A DNA stretch of 64,000 nt, taken from positions 434,001-498,000 of the forward strand of contig NZ_JAALXT010000001.1 of the NCBI RefSeq assembly GCF_011634775.1, read 5' to 3'. The position numbers and the translations under genes were made by a program. This stretch comes from Thalassoroseus pseudoceratinae. GTDB taxonomy: Bacteria > Planctomycetota > Planctomycetia > Planctomycetales > Planctomycetaceae. Shown in pieces: positions 54,862 to 64,000 of the stretch; position 1 is the stretch's first letter; the number at the start of each line of letters is the position of its first letter. The notes below the pieces were generated by a model, which saw nothing but the letters and a program-made list of their open reading frames with translations, was not told the origin of the DNA and did not search any database.

Positions 54862-57800
54862 TTAAGAAGGTTTGGAAGACGCGACAATTCCGCTTTCCGG
54901 CTGCGACTCGGGTGCAACACGTTGCGGCGGCGTTTTCCGCGGGGCTTCTTCCATCGGCCCCTGTTGCGGAACGGGTCCCACACGGATTGCCGTTGGGTCC
55001 TCTGAGCCAAGTGGCGGCATCGGTCGCGGAGAAACGACGCCACTCACAGGCGAATATCCGCTGGGCGACTGCAGCGTCAGGACGGCCGGTTGGCGTCGCT
55101 GTCGAGACCAGAAGTCAATCAAACCCGCAAGTCCGGCTAAGAACAGTCCAAGAATGACAGGCTGAAGGAACAACGCCACAGGACCGGGGAACCAAACCGA
55201 CGCCACCGCGACAACCAACAACAATAATAGCAAGGTCAGCATGTTGCGGATCGCACGAATCTGCATGAATAGAAAGCCAATCACCAATGCAACGCCGGCC
55301 CCAATCAACACCGTGAGCGATTGACTCAAAACCGTAATTCGCAGCGGTTCGATCACCCCAATCCGCGTCAGGACGTACTGATTCTCGGTACCCGCTTCTT
55401 TTTCGTTTGCTTCACCAGTGATCCATTCGCGAGGAGACTCCCATTCCGGTCGGCTCTCGCGTGACCAAATGACGCCGCGTCGCGTCCAATGATAACCCGC
55501 TGTGTACTGTTCTGGGGGTTGCAGCAGTGATGTTGTCGGCGGCAAATTGACGACCCAAGCCGATTGTCCCACCCAGACCGATTCAGAGAACTCCGGAGAC
55601 ACAATCTCCAAGTCCGCCCCCCATCGATGGAGTGAATTCGTCGTGGATTCATATTCGACTGTCAGAAGATGCCGATCCGACGGGACGGAACTTTCCGACG
55701 CTTTCAATGCGACCGTGTCCACCACGATGCCCTCATCAGCAGCGACATCGATGTTTGGACTCACGCTCGGCAGGGGTTCGCCATCCCAGAGAATTCGACC
55801 GACACGAACATCACCAGAGAACTTCAACCGCCACGCAATCTGCGGTTCCTCCAGGAGTTCAGCTGTCATTCGGGAGAGAATCGTGCCATCCGCTCCGACT
55901 TCAGACTCCATCAACAACCGCTCGATTCGGAGGGCATGACTCTGGACGGTATCACCAGTTGCGAAGTCAAGCACGACCTCGCGTGGCTGTCCGGAGAGTT
56001 GCCAAATACGGCTGGATTTCAGACCGGTTTTCTTCAAATCAATCGCTTCATCGACTTTCAATTTCACCGGCAATGTCGAATTCAACTCGATGGCAACGTC
56101 AGTCGCGTCAACATTCGTAAAGTACGGAATTGGGGCTGTGGTCTGCCGAAGTGCAGAGCCTGTCGCGTCGACAAACAAGTCTTGCTGATAGCGGACGGTG
56201 ACATTGAAGTCATCCATCTGCATCGGGAATTGAAGTCGTCCGATGCGTTCCCCTCGCGTGACGTCTTCGTCCCATTCAGCCTTGGCCTCCGCCCCTGCGA
56301 CCGAAAACCGAAACGCATCGATCGGATAGCCGATAGGAAGACGAAATTCGAGCGAACTTAACCGCGCGAACGGGATACGAAATTCGTTTCTCTGGGTAAG
56401 CTCAAGGGACTCCCGGTCCACGTTGACGGAGACATTTTGCTCAACCGTCGTGCTTGCAGAGTGCTTGACCACCTGCAATTGAAACTCTGCATCGTCGGAC
56501 CGAATCTGAAAAAAGCGATGTCGCATCGGTTCGAAGATTAGTTCCAGCCACTTTGCTCGATCTGCTTGCGGCGGGAGCATGGAGATCGATTGCAACGCAG
56601 TTTCCGCGGTCGGTTTCAAATTCGCTTCAACGAGGTCCCGTTCGGCAAGTATGAGGAGTGGTCGCCCTTGGTAACGCGCGGCGAACCGTGGCAGCGTGAG
56701 AGGCGTTCCGGTGGTTTGCTCGTCACTCAGGGTGCGAATCGCGGAAATTGGCAAACTCAATCGACTGCCAGCCACCAGCGTTTTAGCCAACTTCAGAATC
56801 ACTTGATTGTTATCGGCATCGACCTCGAACTGTTCAACTTCTCCGGGTAAATCCGTCGGATCAATTTGCCATTCCTGCTCGGAGAGTTTTGGCCAAGACA
56901 ACGTCAATTCATCGACCACACCTCGGAACACTTCAACCTCGAAGTCCGCGTGAAACCGTACTTTCTTCGAGGAGATGTCGAGCAACATTAGTGGACGCAC
57001 GGAAAACGCTGGCTCAATTTGCTGAAGCTCCAATTCCAGTCGGAAAGGCTGCTTCCAAAAACGATACGCGCTGACGAGTTCAACGCCGTCGGTGGCGGGA
57101 CTGATGCTCACGCGGTGCACATCGAGACCGCTCTTTTTCACGACCCGATAACCACCATACGCGGCAACCGAAATCTCGCCCGTTTGCCGCAACGCATTTT
57201 CGACTTTGAAATCAGAAATCGTGATTTCGCTTTTCCCATTCAACGGTGATTGAAGAATCCAATCCAGTTGGACGGGTTCGGTCGTCGCTTCGGGAAGCTC
57301 AACCTTTACGTTTCGATTTTTCGACGGAGCGGCTTGGTAGCGTTCGCCATTGACTTTCACCAAAGACAACTCGAAGCCGTCCGGCAGCGTTACTTCAAAC
57401 GTCTGGAAACTTCCCTGCAACGGTTCGATAAATTGCCGCCCTCGCAAGAGAACAGCTTCTTCGCTCGGTTCGACTCGCAGACTGGTCTCGGCTTGCAGTA
57501 CAGTCCGCACTTGTTTGGGGTTGGGCAGAATCTGCCAACTGAAATCGAGATCTTTTTCCAGACCGAAGACGTCAACGACAGTCGACCGAAAATCGACCGA
57601 CTTTGTCTCAATGACTCGACCGACAGATTCCGGAATGGCGATGCGATTGGAAGCCACCGGCAGCGTCAAACTCATTCGGCTGGCCGCAACAGTGGGCAAG
57701 GTCAGTTCGAGTTGCCGTGCAGTCCCTTGCCGACGGATCGGCACGAGCATTTTCATTTCCAGGGTGTGCAAGCCGCTTCCACGGAACCACCAGTGATACC

Positions 57801-58305
57801 CGTTCCGCGCATCATAACCGGAGAAACCGGCCACTTCGTCGGCTTCCTCATCGGTTGAACCTGCGTTCTCGCCGAAACGGTGGACTCCGGATCGAATCAC
57901 CGCTTCACCAAGTGCCAAAGGCACGCGGACCCAGCGATCTTTGGGAAACACTTTGATCGTCATCTTGGCCGAGAGCGTGGCACGATCGTCGTTGGACGTA
58001 CCATCGAGGATCATATCGACGATAGAAAACTCTGGTTCCGCGTCTTCTTGCGGCCGGTTCCGCTTCCACTCCAGGAATTCTCGCAATTCGACATCTGCCG
58101 GAACCGGGACCAATTGGCCTTTGGGACCACGCATCAGGATGTAGTGCTCGCCCACCGATGTCGGCGTTGTGAGTGGCTCCGCCGACGCACTTTTCTTCGG
58201 TGGCGATGGTTTTGCAGGCGTTGACGAAGCCGCGTCATCGGCCCAAGATCGGGACGGACCGATAACCAACCAAAAGAGAATGAGCAGGCAACGAAAAATC
58301 GGCAC
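54862..58305 (-). CDS. Large membrane protein related to the giant protein, unknown function
   Basis: 1147 residues from GTG 58305. The signal peptide is PIFRCLLILFWLVIGPSRSW, cleaved near ADDAAS. A Pro/Lys/Ser linker leads to EHYILMRGPKGQLVPVPADV and then a long beta-rich region to about 1000. It contains MSLTLPVASNRIAIPESVGR, FEVTLPDGFELSLVKVNGER and FRIPFARLSSLEFRLPIGYP. These match the phrase pattern of both modules of the next gene. Near 1000-1080 it has membrane segments (VLIGAGVALVIGFLFMQI, MLTLLLLLLVVAVASVWF, LFLQPVILGLFLAGLAGLID) and ends in a cytoplasmic Pro-rich tail. It is the first gene of the sigma-factor operon. The layout suggests large extracellular sensors, but that is inference. 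Confidence 0.75.
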   Translation of the reverse strand: MPIFRCLLILFWLVIGPSRSWADDAASSTPAKPSPPKKSASAEPLTTPTSVGEHYILMRGPKGQLVPVPADVELREFLEWKRNRPQEDAEPEFSIVDMILDGTSNDDRATLSAKMTIKVFPKDRWVRVPLALGEAVIRSGVHRFGENAGSTDEEADEVAGFSGYDARNGYHWWFRGSGLHTLEMKMLVPIRRQGTARQLELTLPTVAASRMSLTLPVASNRIAIPESVGRVIETKSVDFRSTVVDVFGLEKDLDFSWQILPNPKQVRTVLQAETSLRVEPSEEAVLLRGRQFIEPLQGSFQTFEVTLPDGFELSLVKVNGERYQAAPSKNRNVKVELPEATTEPVQLDWILQSPLNGKSEITISDFKVENALRQTGEISVAAYGGYRVVKKSGLDVHRVSISPATDGVELVSAYRFWKQPFRLELELQQIEPAFSVRPLMLLDISSKKVRFHADFEVEVFRGVVDELTLSWPKLSEQEWQIDPTDLPGEVEQFEVDADNNQVILKLAKTLVAGSRLSLPISAIRTLSDEQTTGTPLTLPRFAARYQGRPLLILAERDLVEANLKPTAETALQSISMLPPQADRAKWLELIFEPMRHRFFQIRSDDAEFQLQVVKHSASTTVEQNVSVNVDRESLELTQRNEFRIPFARLSSLEFRLPIGYPIDAFRFSVAGAEAKAEWDEDVTRGERIGRLQFPMQMDDFNVTVRYQQDLFVDATGSALRQTTAPIPYFTNVDATDVAIELNSTLPVKLKVDEAIDLKKTGLKSSRIWQLSGQPREVVLDFATGDTVQSHALRIERLLMESEVGADGTILSRMTAELLEEPQIAWRLKFSGDVRVGRILWDGEPLPSVSPNIDVAADEGIVVDTVALKASESSVPSDRHLLTVEYESTTNSLHRWGADLEIVSPEFSESVWVGQSAWVVNLPPTTSLLQPPEQYTAGYHWTRRGVIWSRESRPEWESPREWITGEANEKEAGTENQYVLTRIGVIEPLRITVLSQSLTVLIGAGVALVIGFLFMQIRAIRNMLTLLLLLLVVAVASVWFPGPVALFLQPVILGLFLAGLAGLIDFWSRQRRQPAVLTLQSPSGYSPVSGVVSPRPMPPLGSEDPTAIRVGPVPQQGPMEEAPRKTPPQRVAPESQPESGIVASSKPS

Positions 58306-58577
58306 GATCAGACTCGTGACTATCAGTCCATTGAGGGCGAGGGCTAGGTTTCAACGCAGGATCGGGCCAGGTGTCCAAGCAACTGTCATTCCAACAGTGA
58401 TTCAGACGACACGCTCGACCATTGAGTTGTCGGGAGAGTGATGGACCGGACGATCTACTCTACCCTCAATCTTACTCTACAATTCCAGACGGAGGAAGGA
58501 AGAATTACCTATTCGACCAACCTTTCCAAATCGTTCGATCCGGTCGTGGAGCTTGTGTCGTCAGGAACGAGAGCCGA

Positions 58578-59738
58578 TTATTGATCTCTTGATGACAGGG
58601 CCACCTTTCGTTCACGCATGGACGGAGTGAGTACACACCGGAATCCTGTGTGGAAGGCCCCGGTGTCGGCTTCGCCCTTCATCCGTGCGGAATTTCGGTA
58701 GCCGATACAGTATTGATCACTGCACATAAACGAACCACCACGTTGCACCCGTTTGATGATGTCGGGCTCCTGGGGATCGTAACTTTCGATCGGGCCCATC
58801 GGATTCCGACGAGGAGACCGTGAGTAGTAATTCGGCGTATAGAAATCCGCACACCATTCCCACACATTCCCAGACATGTCGTACAGGCCAACCGTGTTTG
58901 GCGGGAACGTTCCGACCGGGGCCGTGGATTCGAAACCATCGTCTGCGGAGTTGGTGATCGGGAAATCTCCCTGCCAAATGTTGTGCAGCCATTTGCCGTC
59001 CGGATTTCGTTCATTGCCCCAAGGGTAAATTTTCTCGGACAATGTGCCGCGAGCGGCGTATTCCCACTCGGCTTCGGTCGGTAACCGTTTTCCGGCCCAC
59101 TCACAATAAGCGACGGCGTCTGGCCAAGACACGTGCACGACAGGATGATCCATCCGATCTTCAATGGAGGAATCCGGTCCGCTCGGGTGCCGCCAATTCG
59201 CTCCCGGAATGTAAGACCACCAACTGTACGCCCCTTTCTTCGGGTCATAGTCGCCGGTTTGGAATTTCGTGTTTAGGCAGACCGATCCCGGAAGATTCAT
59301 ATCCGGTCGAATTTCGACGTTCTTGAGCGGAGAATCGTCTTTGATGCTCAGCAATTCCGGCTCACGTTCAGATGTCGTTAGATATCCCGTCGCCTCAACG
59401 AATTTGGCGAACTCCCGGTTGGTCACTTCGTATTGATCCATCCAGAACCCGTCGAGTTCAACAGTGTGAGCCGGGCCTTCGTCGGGTTTACCGTTGTTGG
59501 TTCCCATTACGAATTCCCCACCAGGAATCCAAACCATGCCCGGTGGTGTTTCGGACGGTTCTTCGACAATGAGTCGGGAAGAACGACTCTTTGGTTGGCT
59601 GCGAACCGGCGTCTTGGGTTTCGGTTCCGATTCCGTTGCGTCCGCCACCGGCGCTACGGTCGGACCGAAGGCGGCAAACATCAGAAAACCGAACGAAAAC
59701 GTCAATACAAATGCCAACGCGACGTGACGAATGGACAT
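58578..59738 (-). CDS. Formylglycine-generating enzyme (FGE, SUMF1 type)
   Basis: 386 residues with an N-terminal membrane or signal helix (HVALAFVLTFSFGFLMFAAF). The FGE-sulfatase domain begins MVWIPGGEFVMGTNN and contains EVTNREFAKFVEATGY, NWRHPSGPDSS, HPVVHVSWPDAVAYCEWAGK, LPTEAEWEYAARG and DMSGNVWEWCADF. The catalytic segment RVQRGGSFMCSDQYC carries two Cys residues (339 and 344) at the positions of human FGE's copper-binding, active Cys336 and Cys341, followed by RNSARM and GFRC. This separates true FGE from the many inactive relatives. It converts the Cys of C-x-P-x-R into formylglycine and so could mature the two sulfatases here. TTG 59759 precedes ATG 59738. The extra N-terminal helix places it at the membrane, so maturation may occur during export. 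Confidence 0.92.
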   Translation of the reverse strand: MSIRHVALAFVLTFSFGFLMFAAFGPTVAPVADATESEPKPKTPVRSQPKSRSSRLIVEEPSETPPGMVWIPGGEFVMGTNNGKPDEGPAHTVELDGFWMDQYEVTNREFAKFVEATGYLTTSEREPELLSIKDDSPLKNVEIRPDMNLPGSVCLNTKFQTGDYDPKKGAYSWWSYIPGANWRHPSGPDSSIEDRMDHPVVHVSWPDAVAYCEWAGKRLPTEAEWEYAARGTLSEKIYPWGNERNPDGKWLHNIWQGDFPITNSADDGFESTAPVGTFPPNTVGLYDMSGNVWEWCADFYTPNYYSRSPRRNPMGPIESYDPQEPDIIKRVQRGGSFMCSDQYCIGYRNSARMKGEADTGAFHTGFRCVLTPSMRERKVALSSRDQ

Positions 59739-59975
59739 GGCGAGCCTGATCAATTCCAAGTCAAAACGAGTGAGGAGTCTTGGTTTGTTCTATTCTACGG
59801 TGGTTGCTCATTCATGATAACCGACAGCCTGCGATCTCGTCGCGAATCGGACGCAATTGATCGGCGAAAGCAGGCACGGCTTCTCCATCTTTGCAGAATC
59901 GATGCTCGTTTTGCTACCCTGCGATGGTCATTCCATCAGATGAAATCGATTCGAGCCAACAGAAGGATTGGAAGC

Positions 59976-61838
59976 ATGAACCGGTACTCCCGAGTTTGCG
60001 GGCTGATATTGGCAACCGTTGCGGCACTCGTTCTGCCACGGGTTGGATGGACCGCTCAAGCCAATCGCATCATGGATATTGCCTCCGACGGCCGTTGGTT
60101 GGCATGCTCAAACCGAGATAACGGAACGGTCTCGGTCATCGATTTGCAGCAGCGAAAGACGATCCGGGAAATCAAAGTCGGCCCGAAACCGGAAGGCGTT
60201 TCGTTCATCGGCGACACGCACCAACTCGCTGTTGCCATCTACGCGACCGATGAAATTCTGGTGTTGAACACCGACAACGGAACCATTCAACATCGCATCG
60301 AAGTCTTTGACGAGCCTTATGGAATCGTCAGTGCGGCGGATGGCGAACGGATCTTTGTCACACTTGAATATCCTGGTCAGGTGATTGAGGTTGATCCGCA
60401 GGCGGCCAAGATCACGCGGACATTCGATGTCGGGCATCATCCGCGAGGGATTGCTCTCGATGAGTTCACGAACCGAATCTACATCACCGAATACTTGACC
60501 GGAACGGTTCGAGCCATCGACTTGGAGACAGGAGACGCACTCGACGAATGGCCTGGTGCCAGTACCGACAACTTGGCCCGACAACTCGTCCTACACCCGA
60601 CGCTGCCCAAAATCTTCGTTCCACACATTCGCTCGAAAGTCTCCGCCAATCACGGCAATGGTTCGATTTTTCCATATGTCACCGTGTTGGACACGCGAAC
60701 CGATCAAGACCGACGCAAAGCGCGGGTGCCGATGGATTCCTTTCGGGGCGTGCTCGTAACCGCGAACCCATGGGCCGGTGCGTTGACTCCGGATGGCTCA
60801 CGGTATTACGTCGTGTTCTCCGGGACGGACGATATCTTCTCCTGCGAAGTGTTAGGTGACGACTACCGTGAACTTAGCTATCACGACTACTTCCAGACCG
60901 GACGCAATCCTCGCGATGTGCAAGTCTCGCTGGATGGCAAAGAGCTTTATGTCTACAACGCTTTGGACTTCAACATCACGGTCTATTCGACGGCCACTCA
61001 CAAACTTCTTGGGAAAATCCCCGTCTGTGAGAACCCACTCAGTGACGAAATTTGGCGGGGAAAAGTATTGTTCTACTCGGCATTACAGCCGATGGCGTCT
61101 CGTCGATGGATCGCGTGTTCGAGTTGTCATCCCGACGGTGACCCCGACGGCCGAACATGGCAGAACCCCGAGGGCCTGCGAAACACCCAATCATTGGCCG
61201 GCATGGCCTGGACACATCCGATTCACTGGTCCGCCGACCGCGATGAAGTTCAAGACTTTGAACACACGATCCGTGGTCAACTCATGCAAGGACGAGGACT
61301 CTTTCGTGGACGTTTGAACGATTCGCTCGGCGCGACAAACCGTGGACTTTCCAAAGACTTAGATGCTCTTTCCGCGTATGCGAACACTCACAAATTCGCG
61401 ATCAGCCCCCACGCTAAAAACGGGCTCAGTGAAGCAGCGAAACGCGGTCGCGATCTTTTCTACTCAAAAGAAACCCAATGTGCGAATTGTCATTCCGGGC
61501 CGTTTCTGACGGATTCGCTTTCGAACCCGAATTCCGATGGCAACTTTGTCCGCCACGATGTTGGCACCGGACTTGATGACCCGACCGAAGCCATGGGGCC
61601 CAAATACGACACGCCCACATTGCTAGGTGTCTATCGCACAGCACCGTACCTGCATCACGGAACCGCCAAGACGCTACGGGATGTCCTCACAACTGCCAAC
61701 CCCAAGGATCAACACGGGCGAACCAGCCAACTCACCTCGGCGGAGATCACCGATCTCGTTGAGTTTTTGAAGTCGCTTCCCTACGAAGATCCCGAACCCG
61801 CAGCCCAGGCCGCGGGATTGCATCGGTTCGAGCGATAA
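59976..61838 (+). CDS. Secreted YVTN beta-propeller and di-haem cytochrome c peroxidase-like protein
   Basis: 620 residues with signal peptide (VCGLILATVAALVLPRVGWT). Residues 30-350 are YVTN-type propeller blades (CSNRDNGTVSVIDLQQRKTI; IYITEYLTGTVRAIDLETGD; GKELYVYNALDFNITVYSTA). The C-terminal part resembles MauG/cytochrome c peroxidase with two haem-binding CxxCH sites: CSSCH (381-385) and CANCH (502-506), plus QSLAGMAWTHPIHWSADRDE and YRTAPYLHHGTAKTLRDVLT. Periplasmic electron transfer or oxidation is likely; the donor is unknown. ATG 59976 has a preceding AGAAGGA, and the long open frame back to 59433 is shadow coding. The rhomboid gene starts 5 bases after its stop, so they share a transcript. 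Confidence 0.86.
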   Translation: MNRYSRVCGLILATVAALVLPRVGWTAQANRIMDIASDGRWLACSNRDNGTVSVIDLQQRKTIREIKVGPKPEGVSFIGDTHQLAVAIYATDEILVLNTDNGTIQHRIEVFDEPYGIVSAADGERIFVTLEYPGQVIEVDPQAAKITRTFDVGHHPRGIALDEFTNRIYITEYLTGTVRAIDLETGDALDEWPGASTDNLARQLVLHPTLPKIFVPHIRSKVSANHGNGSIFPYVTVLDTRTDQDRRKARVPMDSFRGVLVTANPWAGALTPDGSRYYVVFSGTDDIFSCEVLGDDYRELSYHDYFQTGRNPRDVQVSLDGKELYVYNALDFNITVYSTATHKLLGKIPVCENPLSDEIWRGKVLFYSALQPMASRRWIACSSCHPDGDPDGRTWQNPEGLRNTQSLAGMAWTHPIHWSADRDEVQDFEHTIRGQLMQGRGLFRGRLNDSLGATNRGLSKDLDALSAYANTHKFAISPHAKNGLSEAAKRGRDLFYSKETQCANCHSGPFLTDSLSNPNSDGNFVRHDVGTGLDDPTEAMGPKYDTPTLLGVYRTAPYLHHGTAKTLRDVLTTANPKDQHGRTSQLTSAEITDLVEFLKSLPYEDPEPAAQAAGLHRFER

Positions 61839-61843
61839 ATTTC

Positions 61844-63568
61844 ATGACGCACCCGCAGCCACGTACCGACAGTCACACGCCGGGTTGGCGTGTGTGTCCA
61901 CTGACAACCCTCGTCATCGGCATCGTCGTGATCGCTCATGCGGTCGTGTTGACGCTGCGTACCGGACAAAACCTGTCGATGCCAGATGCGTTGCAATCAA
62001 GTGGCGCGGTGGTCTGGCAGTCGGACTCAACTTACGCGGAGTTGCAAGGCCCGTTCGATCTTTGGCAGGGCGAATGGTGGCGGGTTCCTCTCACCACGTT
62101 GCATCATGCGTCGGTCTGGCAACTCGTTGTGAATGTCCTCGCATTCATCTACCTGGGCCGATTGATCGAACCAAAAGTGGACCGAAAAACTTATGCCTTC
62201 TTGATCGTTCTCGCACTCTTCGCTTTGCCACTCCCGAGGTTACTGCTGCAATCGACTTGGGAAACGTGGCTGCTCAAGCGGAATACATTCGGTCTGTCCG
62301 GCGTTGTTTTTGCGTTGTTCGGATTTGCCATCGCCATGCGTTCGCAGCGTTCGGAATTGGCCCGTTCAATCTCGCCGCAGGTGATCATGGTCTTCCTGGT
62401 GGCATTGTCGGCAGGACTTGTCTTTGTATCTCCCAAACGATGGCCAGTCGACAACCTGTCGCACATCTGCGGGATTCTTCTGGGCTGGAGTGTCGGTTTT
62501 GGCGTCGCAACCGGTCTCCGAAATCGCTTTCGACAGATCGTCGTTTTGGGTTTGTCTGGTGTGACGATCTACGCAGCCACGGCGGCCGTTTTGCATCCCG
62601 TTTGGAACGGACGCTACCAATGGTGGTTGGCAGAGAACAACTCCGATCCTTCCACGCGGTTGGAACACATCGAACTGGCGACAAAACGGGCCCCGCAATT
62701 CGCGTGGCCGTGGTATCTGCTAGCGGAACAGAAACTCGATGATGGTCAGCCGATGGAAGCTTGGCAGACAATTTTGGAAGGTTATCGACACAATAAGAAT
62801 TTCGCCAAGACCACCGAACTTTCGCACCGCATTTGGAACCAATTTCAGACCTCGTCCGATCGGGAATCGGCGTTGCAAGAATTGCGGAAACAATTACCGA
62901 CGTTGGACCTGACTCGTCAAGCTCTGATTCCCGGTGTGAGCTTGGCGGAACACTATGCAGCGACGGAACAACCGCTTCAGGCCTGGCATTCACTCTTAGG
63001 ACACCTCGAGCAATCGACGGCGAAGCCAGAGAAGACCGACACGATCGAACGACTTGCCCGCAACGCGTGGTCTCAACTGAAAGACCCCACTCATCGGCAA
63101 GCCGTCCTGCATTCCATGGCCCTGAGAATGCGCAAACAACGCCGAGAGTGGCAGAAAAAACTGATCCCGAATCGTGATCTCATCACCTACTACCGCGAAG
63201 CCGGCGAACTGCTTTGGGCATGGGAGTGCATCATCGACGAGTTACGCAGGACTCCGGAGTCTCAGGAACTCTTGAGTGCCGCGCAAGATGTCTGGAGCGA
63301 ACTCCCCACAGACACACGACGGCATCGTGCCCGACGAATCGTCGAAAAGACGTTTGGTCGCGACGCGAGCCTTTGGAAATGGCGACTCGGAATTCTCAAG
63401 GAAGAAGCACTCCATTCGATGCGACTGAATCAGCCCATCGTATTGCCATTGGAGTTTCTTGGAGAGAATCGATTGCAACAAGATGGGACTCCACGCCCTC
63501 AAGAGTTGTCCGCTCCCGCCATCGATGCGGATTCCCCAGAAAGTGCCATCGCTGGCCAAACCATTTGA
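61844..63568 (+). CDS. Rhomboid-family intramembrane serine protease with helical-repeat tail
   Basis: 574 residues. Residues 1-245 form the rhomboid core of about six to seven membrane helices: WWRVPLTTLHHASVWQLVVN with the conserved Asn, catalytic Ser152 in FGLSGVVFALFGF, and catalytic His207 in DNLSHICGILLGWSVG. The Ser/His dyad is complete, so proteolysis is likely. Residues 260-560 are soluble helical repeats (STRLEHIELATKRAPQFAWP; EHYAATEQPLQAWHSLLGHL; EAGELLWAWECIIDELRRTP), TPR-like. These may recognise substrate. It follows the di-haem protein by 5 bases, probably one operon. The TPR-fused arrangement is unlike simple bacterial GlpG. Confidence 0.85.
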   Translation: MTHPQPRTDSHTPGWRVCPLTTLVIGIVVIAHAVVLTLRTGQNLSMPDALQSSGAVVWQSDSTYAELQGPFDLWQGEWWRVPLTTLHHASVWQLVVNVLAFIYLGRLIEPKVDRKTYAFLIVLALFALPLPRLLLQSTWETWLLKRNTFGLSGVVFALFGFAIAMRSQRSELARSISPQVIMVFLVALSAGLVFVSPKRWPVDNLSHICGILLGWSVGFGVATGLRNRFRQIVVLGLSGVTIYAATAAVLHPVWNGRYQWWLAENNSDPSTRLEHIELATKRAPQFAWPWYLLAEQKLDDGQPMEAWQTILEGYRHNKNFAKTTELSHRIWNQFQTSSDRESALQELRKQLPTLDLTRQALIPGVSLAEHYAATEQPLQAWHSLLGHLEQSTAKPEKTDTIERLARNAWSQLKDPTHRQAVLHSMALRMRKQRREWQKKLIPNRDLITYYREAGELLWAWECIIDELRRTPESQELLSAAQDVWSELPTDTRRHRARRIVEKTFGRDASLWKWRLGILKEEALHSMRLNQPIVLPLEFLGENRLQQDGTPRPQELSAPAIDADSPESAIAGQTI

Positions 63569-63578
63569 GTTTTCGAAT

Positions 63579-64000
63579 TCACGGGAGTTGGATGTCCATT
63601 TTTCGCATGAGCAACTGCATGTCCTCCCACACATCTTTCTTCGCCGACGGATTTCGCAGCAAATAAGAGGGGTGATAGGTACACATCACCTGGGCTTGGC
63701 CGTAAGTGAAGAATTGTTGTCGCAGGCGACCGACGGAACTTTTGGTGCCAAGTAAATTACGAGCCGCAACCGATCCCCAACACACGATAAACTCGGGAGC
63801 GACGATGCGAATTTGACCATCGAGATACTCCCGACAATTCGCCGCCTCTTGATCCGTGGGGTTTCGATTCATCGGCGGTCGACACCGCAGGATATTGCAA
63901 ATATAGATTTCTTCGCGTGTCAGGGTGCAGGCTTTGATAATGCGGTTGAGTAGCTGTCCGGCGGCTCCAACGAACGGTTCGCCTTGCTCGTCCTCGTCAC
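63579..64000 (-). CDS. Uracil-DNA glycosylase family 4, N-terminus cut by window edge
   Basis: 140 residues up to the window edge on the reverse strand, open to the end. It excises uracil from DNA and belongs to the iron-sulfur family 4. Seen are [59 protein letters not shown] and [20 protein letters not shown]. The last is the catalytic-loop region with His-Pro-Ser. Cys in CRPP and a later Cys are candidate cluster ligands; the N-terminal pair lies outside the window. It converges with the rhomboid gene with 10 bases between stops. Confidence 0.88.
   Translation of the reverse strand, partial: DEDEQGEPFVGAAGQLLNRIIKACTLTREEIYICNILRCRPPMNRNPTDQEAANCREYLDGQIRIVAPEFIVCWGSVAARNLLGTKSSVGRLRQQFFTYGQAQVMCTYHPSYLLRNPSAKKDVWEDMQLLMRKMDIQLP

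Noticed and set aside
54846-55043. N-terminal extension of the giant protein
   Set aside because: It overlaps the upstream relative's 3' end and is strongly basic; the signal-like segment begins at 54845.
59433-59975. N-terminal extension of the di-haem protein
   Set aside because: It overlaps the FGE gene and lacks protein-like sequence; the signal peptide starts at 59976.

Overview
The window looks like chromosomal DNA of a planctomycete (class Planctomycetia). I infer this from the mix of sulfatases with a genuine formylglycine-generating enzyme, Tat-exported Gfo/Idh/MocA and sugar-epimerase-like proteins, a Ser/Thr kinase with a huge repeat ectodomain, ECF sigma factor, FG-GAP/UnbV and YVTN/di-haem proteins, and giant unannotated membrane proteins. 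Genes are loosely packed on both strands. I see no complete insertion sequence, prophage, CRISPR array or rRNA operon.

Layout. 1-7400: a secreted fasciclin protein (cut by the left edge), a Gly-rich secreted protein, a D-tagatose/D-allulose 3-epimerase-like TIM barrel, a CehA/McbA-type PHP metallohydrolase and two more TIM-barrel epimerase-like proteins. 7400-18000: a zinc-ribbon protein with a CorA-like membrane tail, recQ, a Tat-dependent oxidoreductase, aroF, moaC, a long-chain polyprenyl diphosphate synthase and a sulfatase. 18400-23000: a 1470-residue LRR receptor kinase. 23000-26000: an ADP-ribosylglycohydrolase, divergent tRNA-Val(CAC) and tRNA-Lys(TTT) genes, and an unexplained hairpin element. 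25800-31800: a second sulfatase, a beta-propeller protein, a repeat protein, a VWA protein and nrdR. 31800-39100: an MFS transporter, a small HNH nuclease and a compact four-gene operon: lipoyl H-like protein, two-cluster ferredoxin, class II terpene cyclase, and a DUF116/prenyl-synthase fusion. 39100-45800: tandem PilZ proteins, ilvB, an orphan TAXI binding protein and an FG-GAP/UnbV protein. 45800-58300: an operon of two giant modular membrane proteins, an ECF sigma factor and a HEAT/beta-propeller protein. 58500-64000: the formylglycine-generating enzyme, a beta-propeller/di-haem protein, a rhomboid protease with a repeat tail, and a family 4 uracil-DNA glycosylase cut by the right edge.

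How the genes work together. The formylglycine-generating enzyme can mature both sulfatases, whose C-x-P-x-R sites are intact. The epimerases, oxidoreductase and PHP protein suggest polysaccharide or sugar catabolism. The two best candidates for undescribed systems are the H-like/ferredoxin/terpene-cyclase/DUF116-prenyl-synthase operon (33743-39090) and the giant-protein/ECF-sigma operon (45793-58305). Assignments rest on motif reading only; no database search was run.
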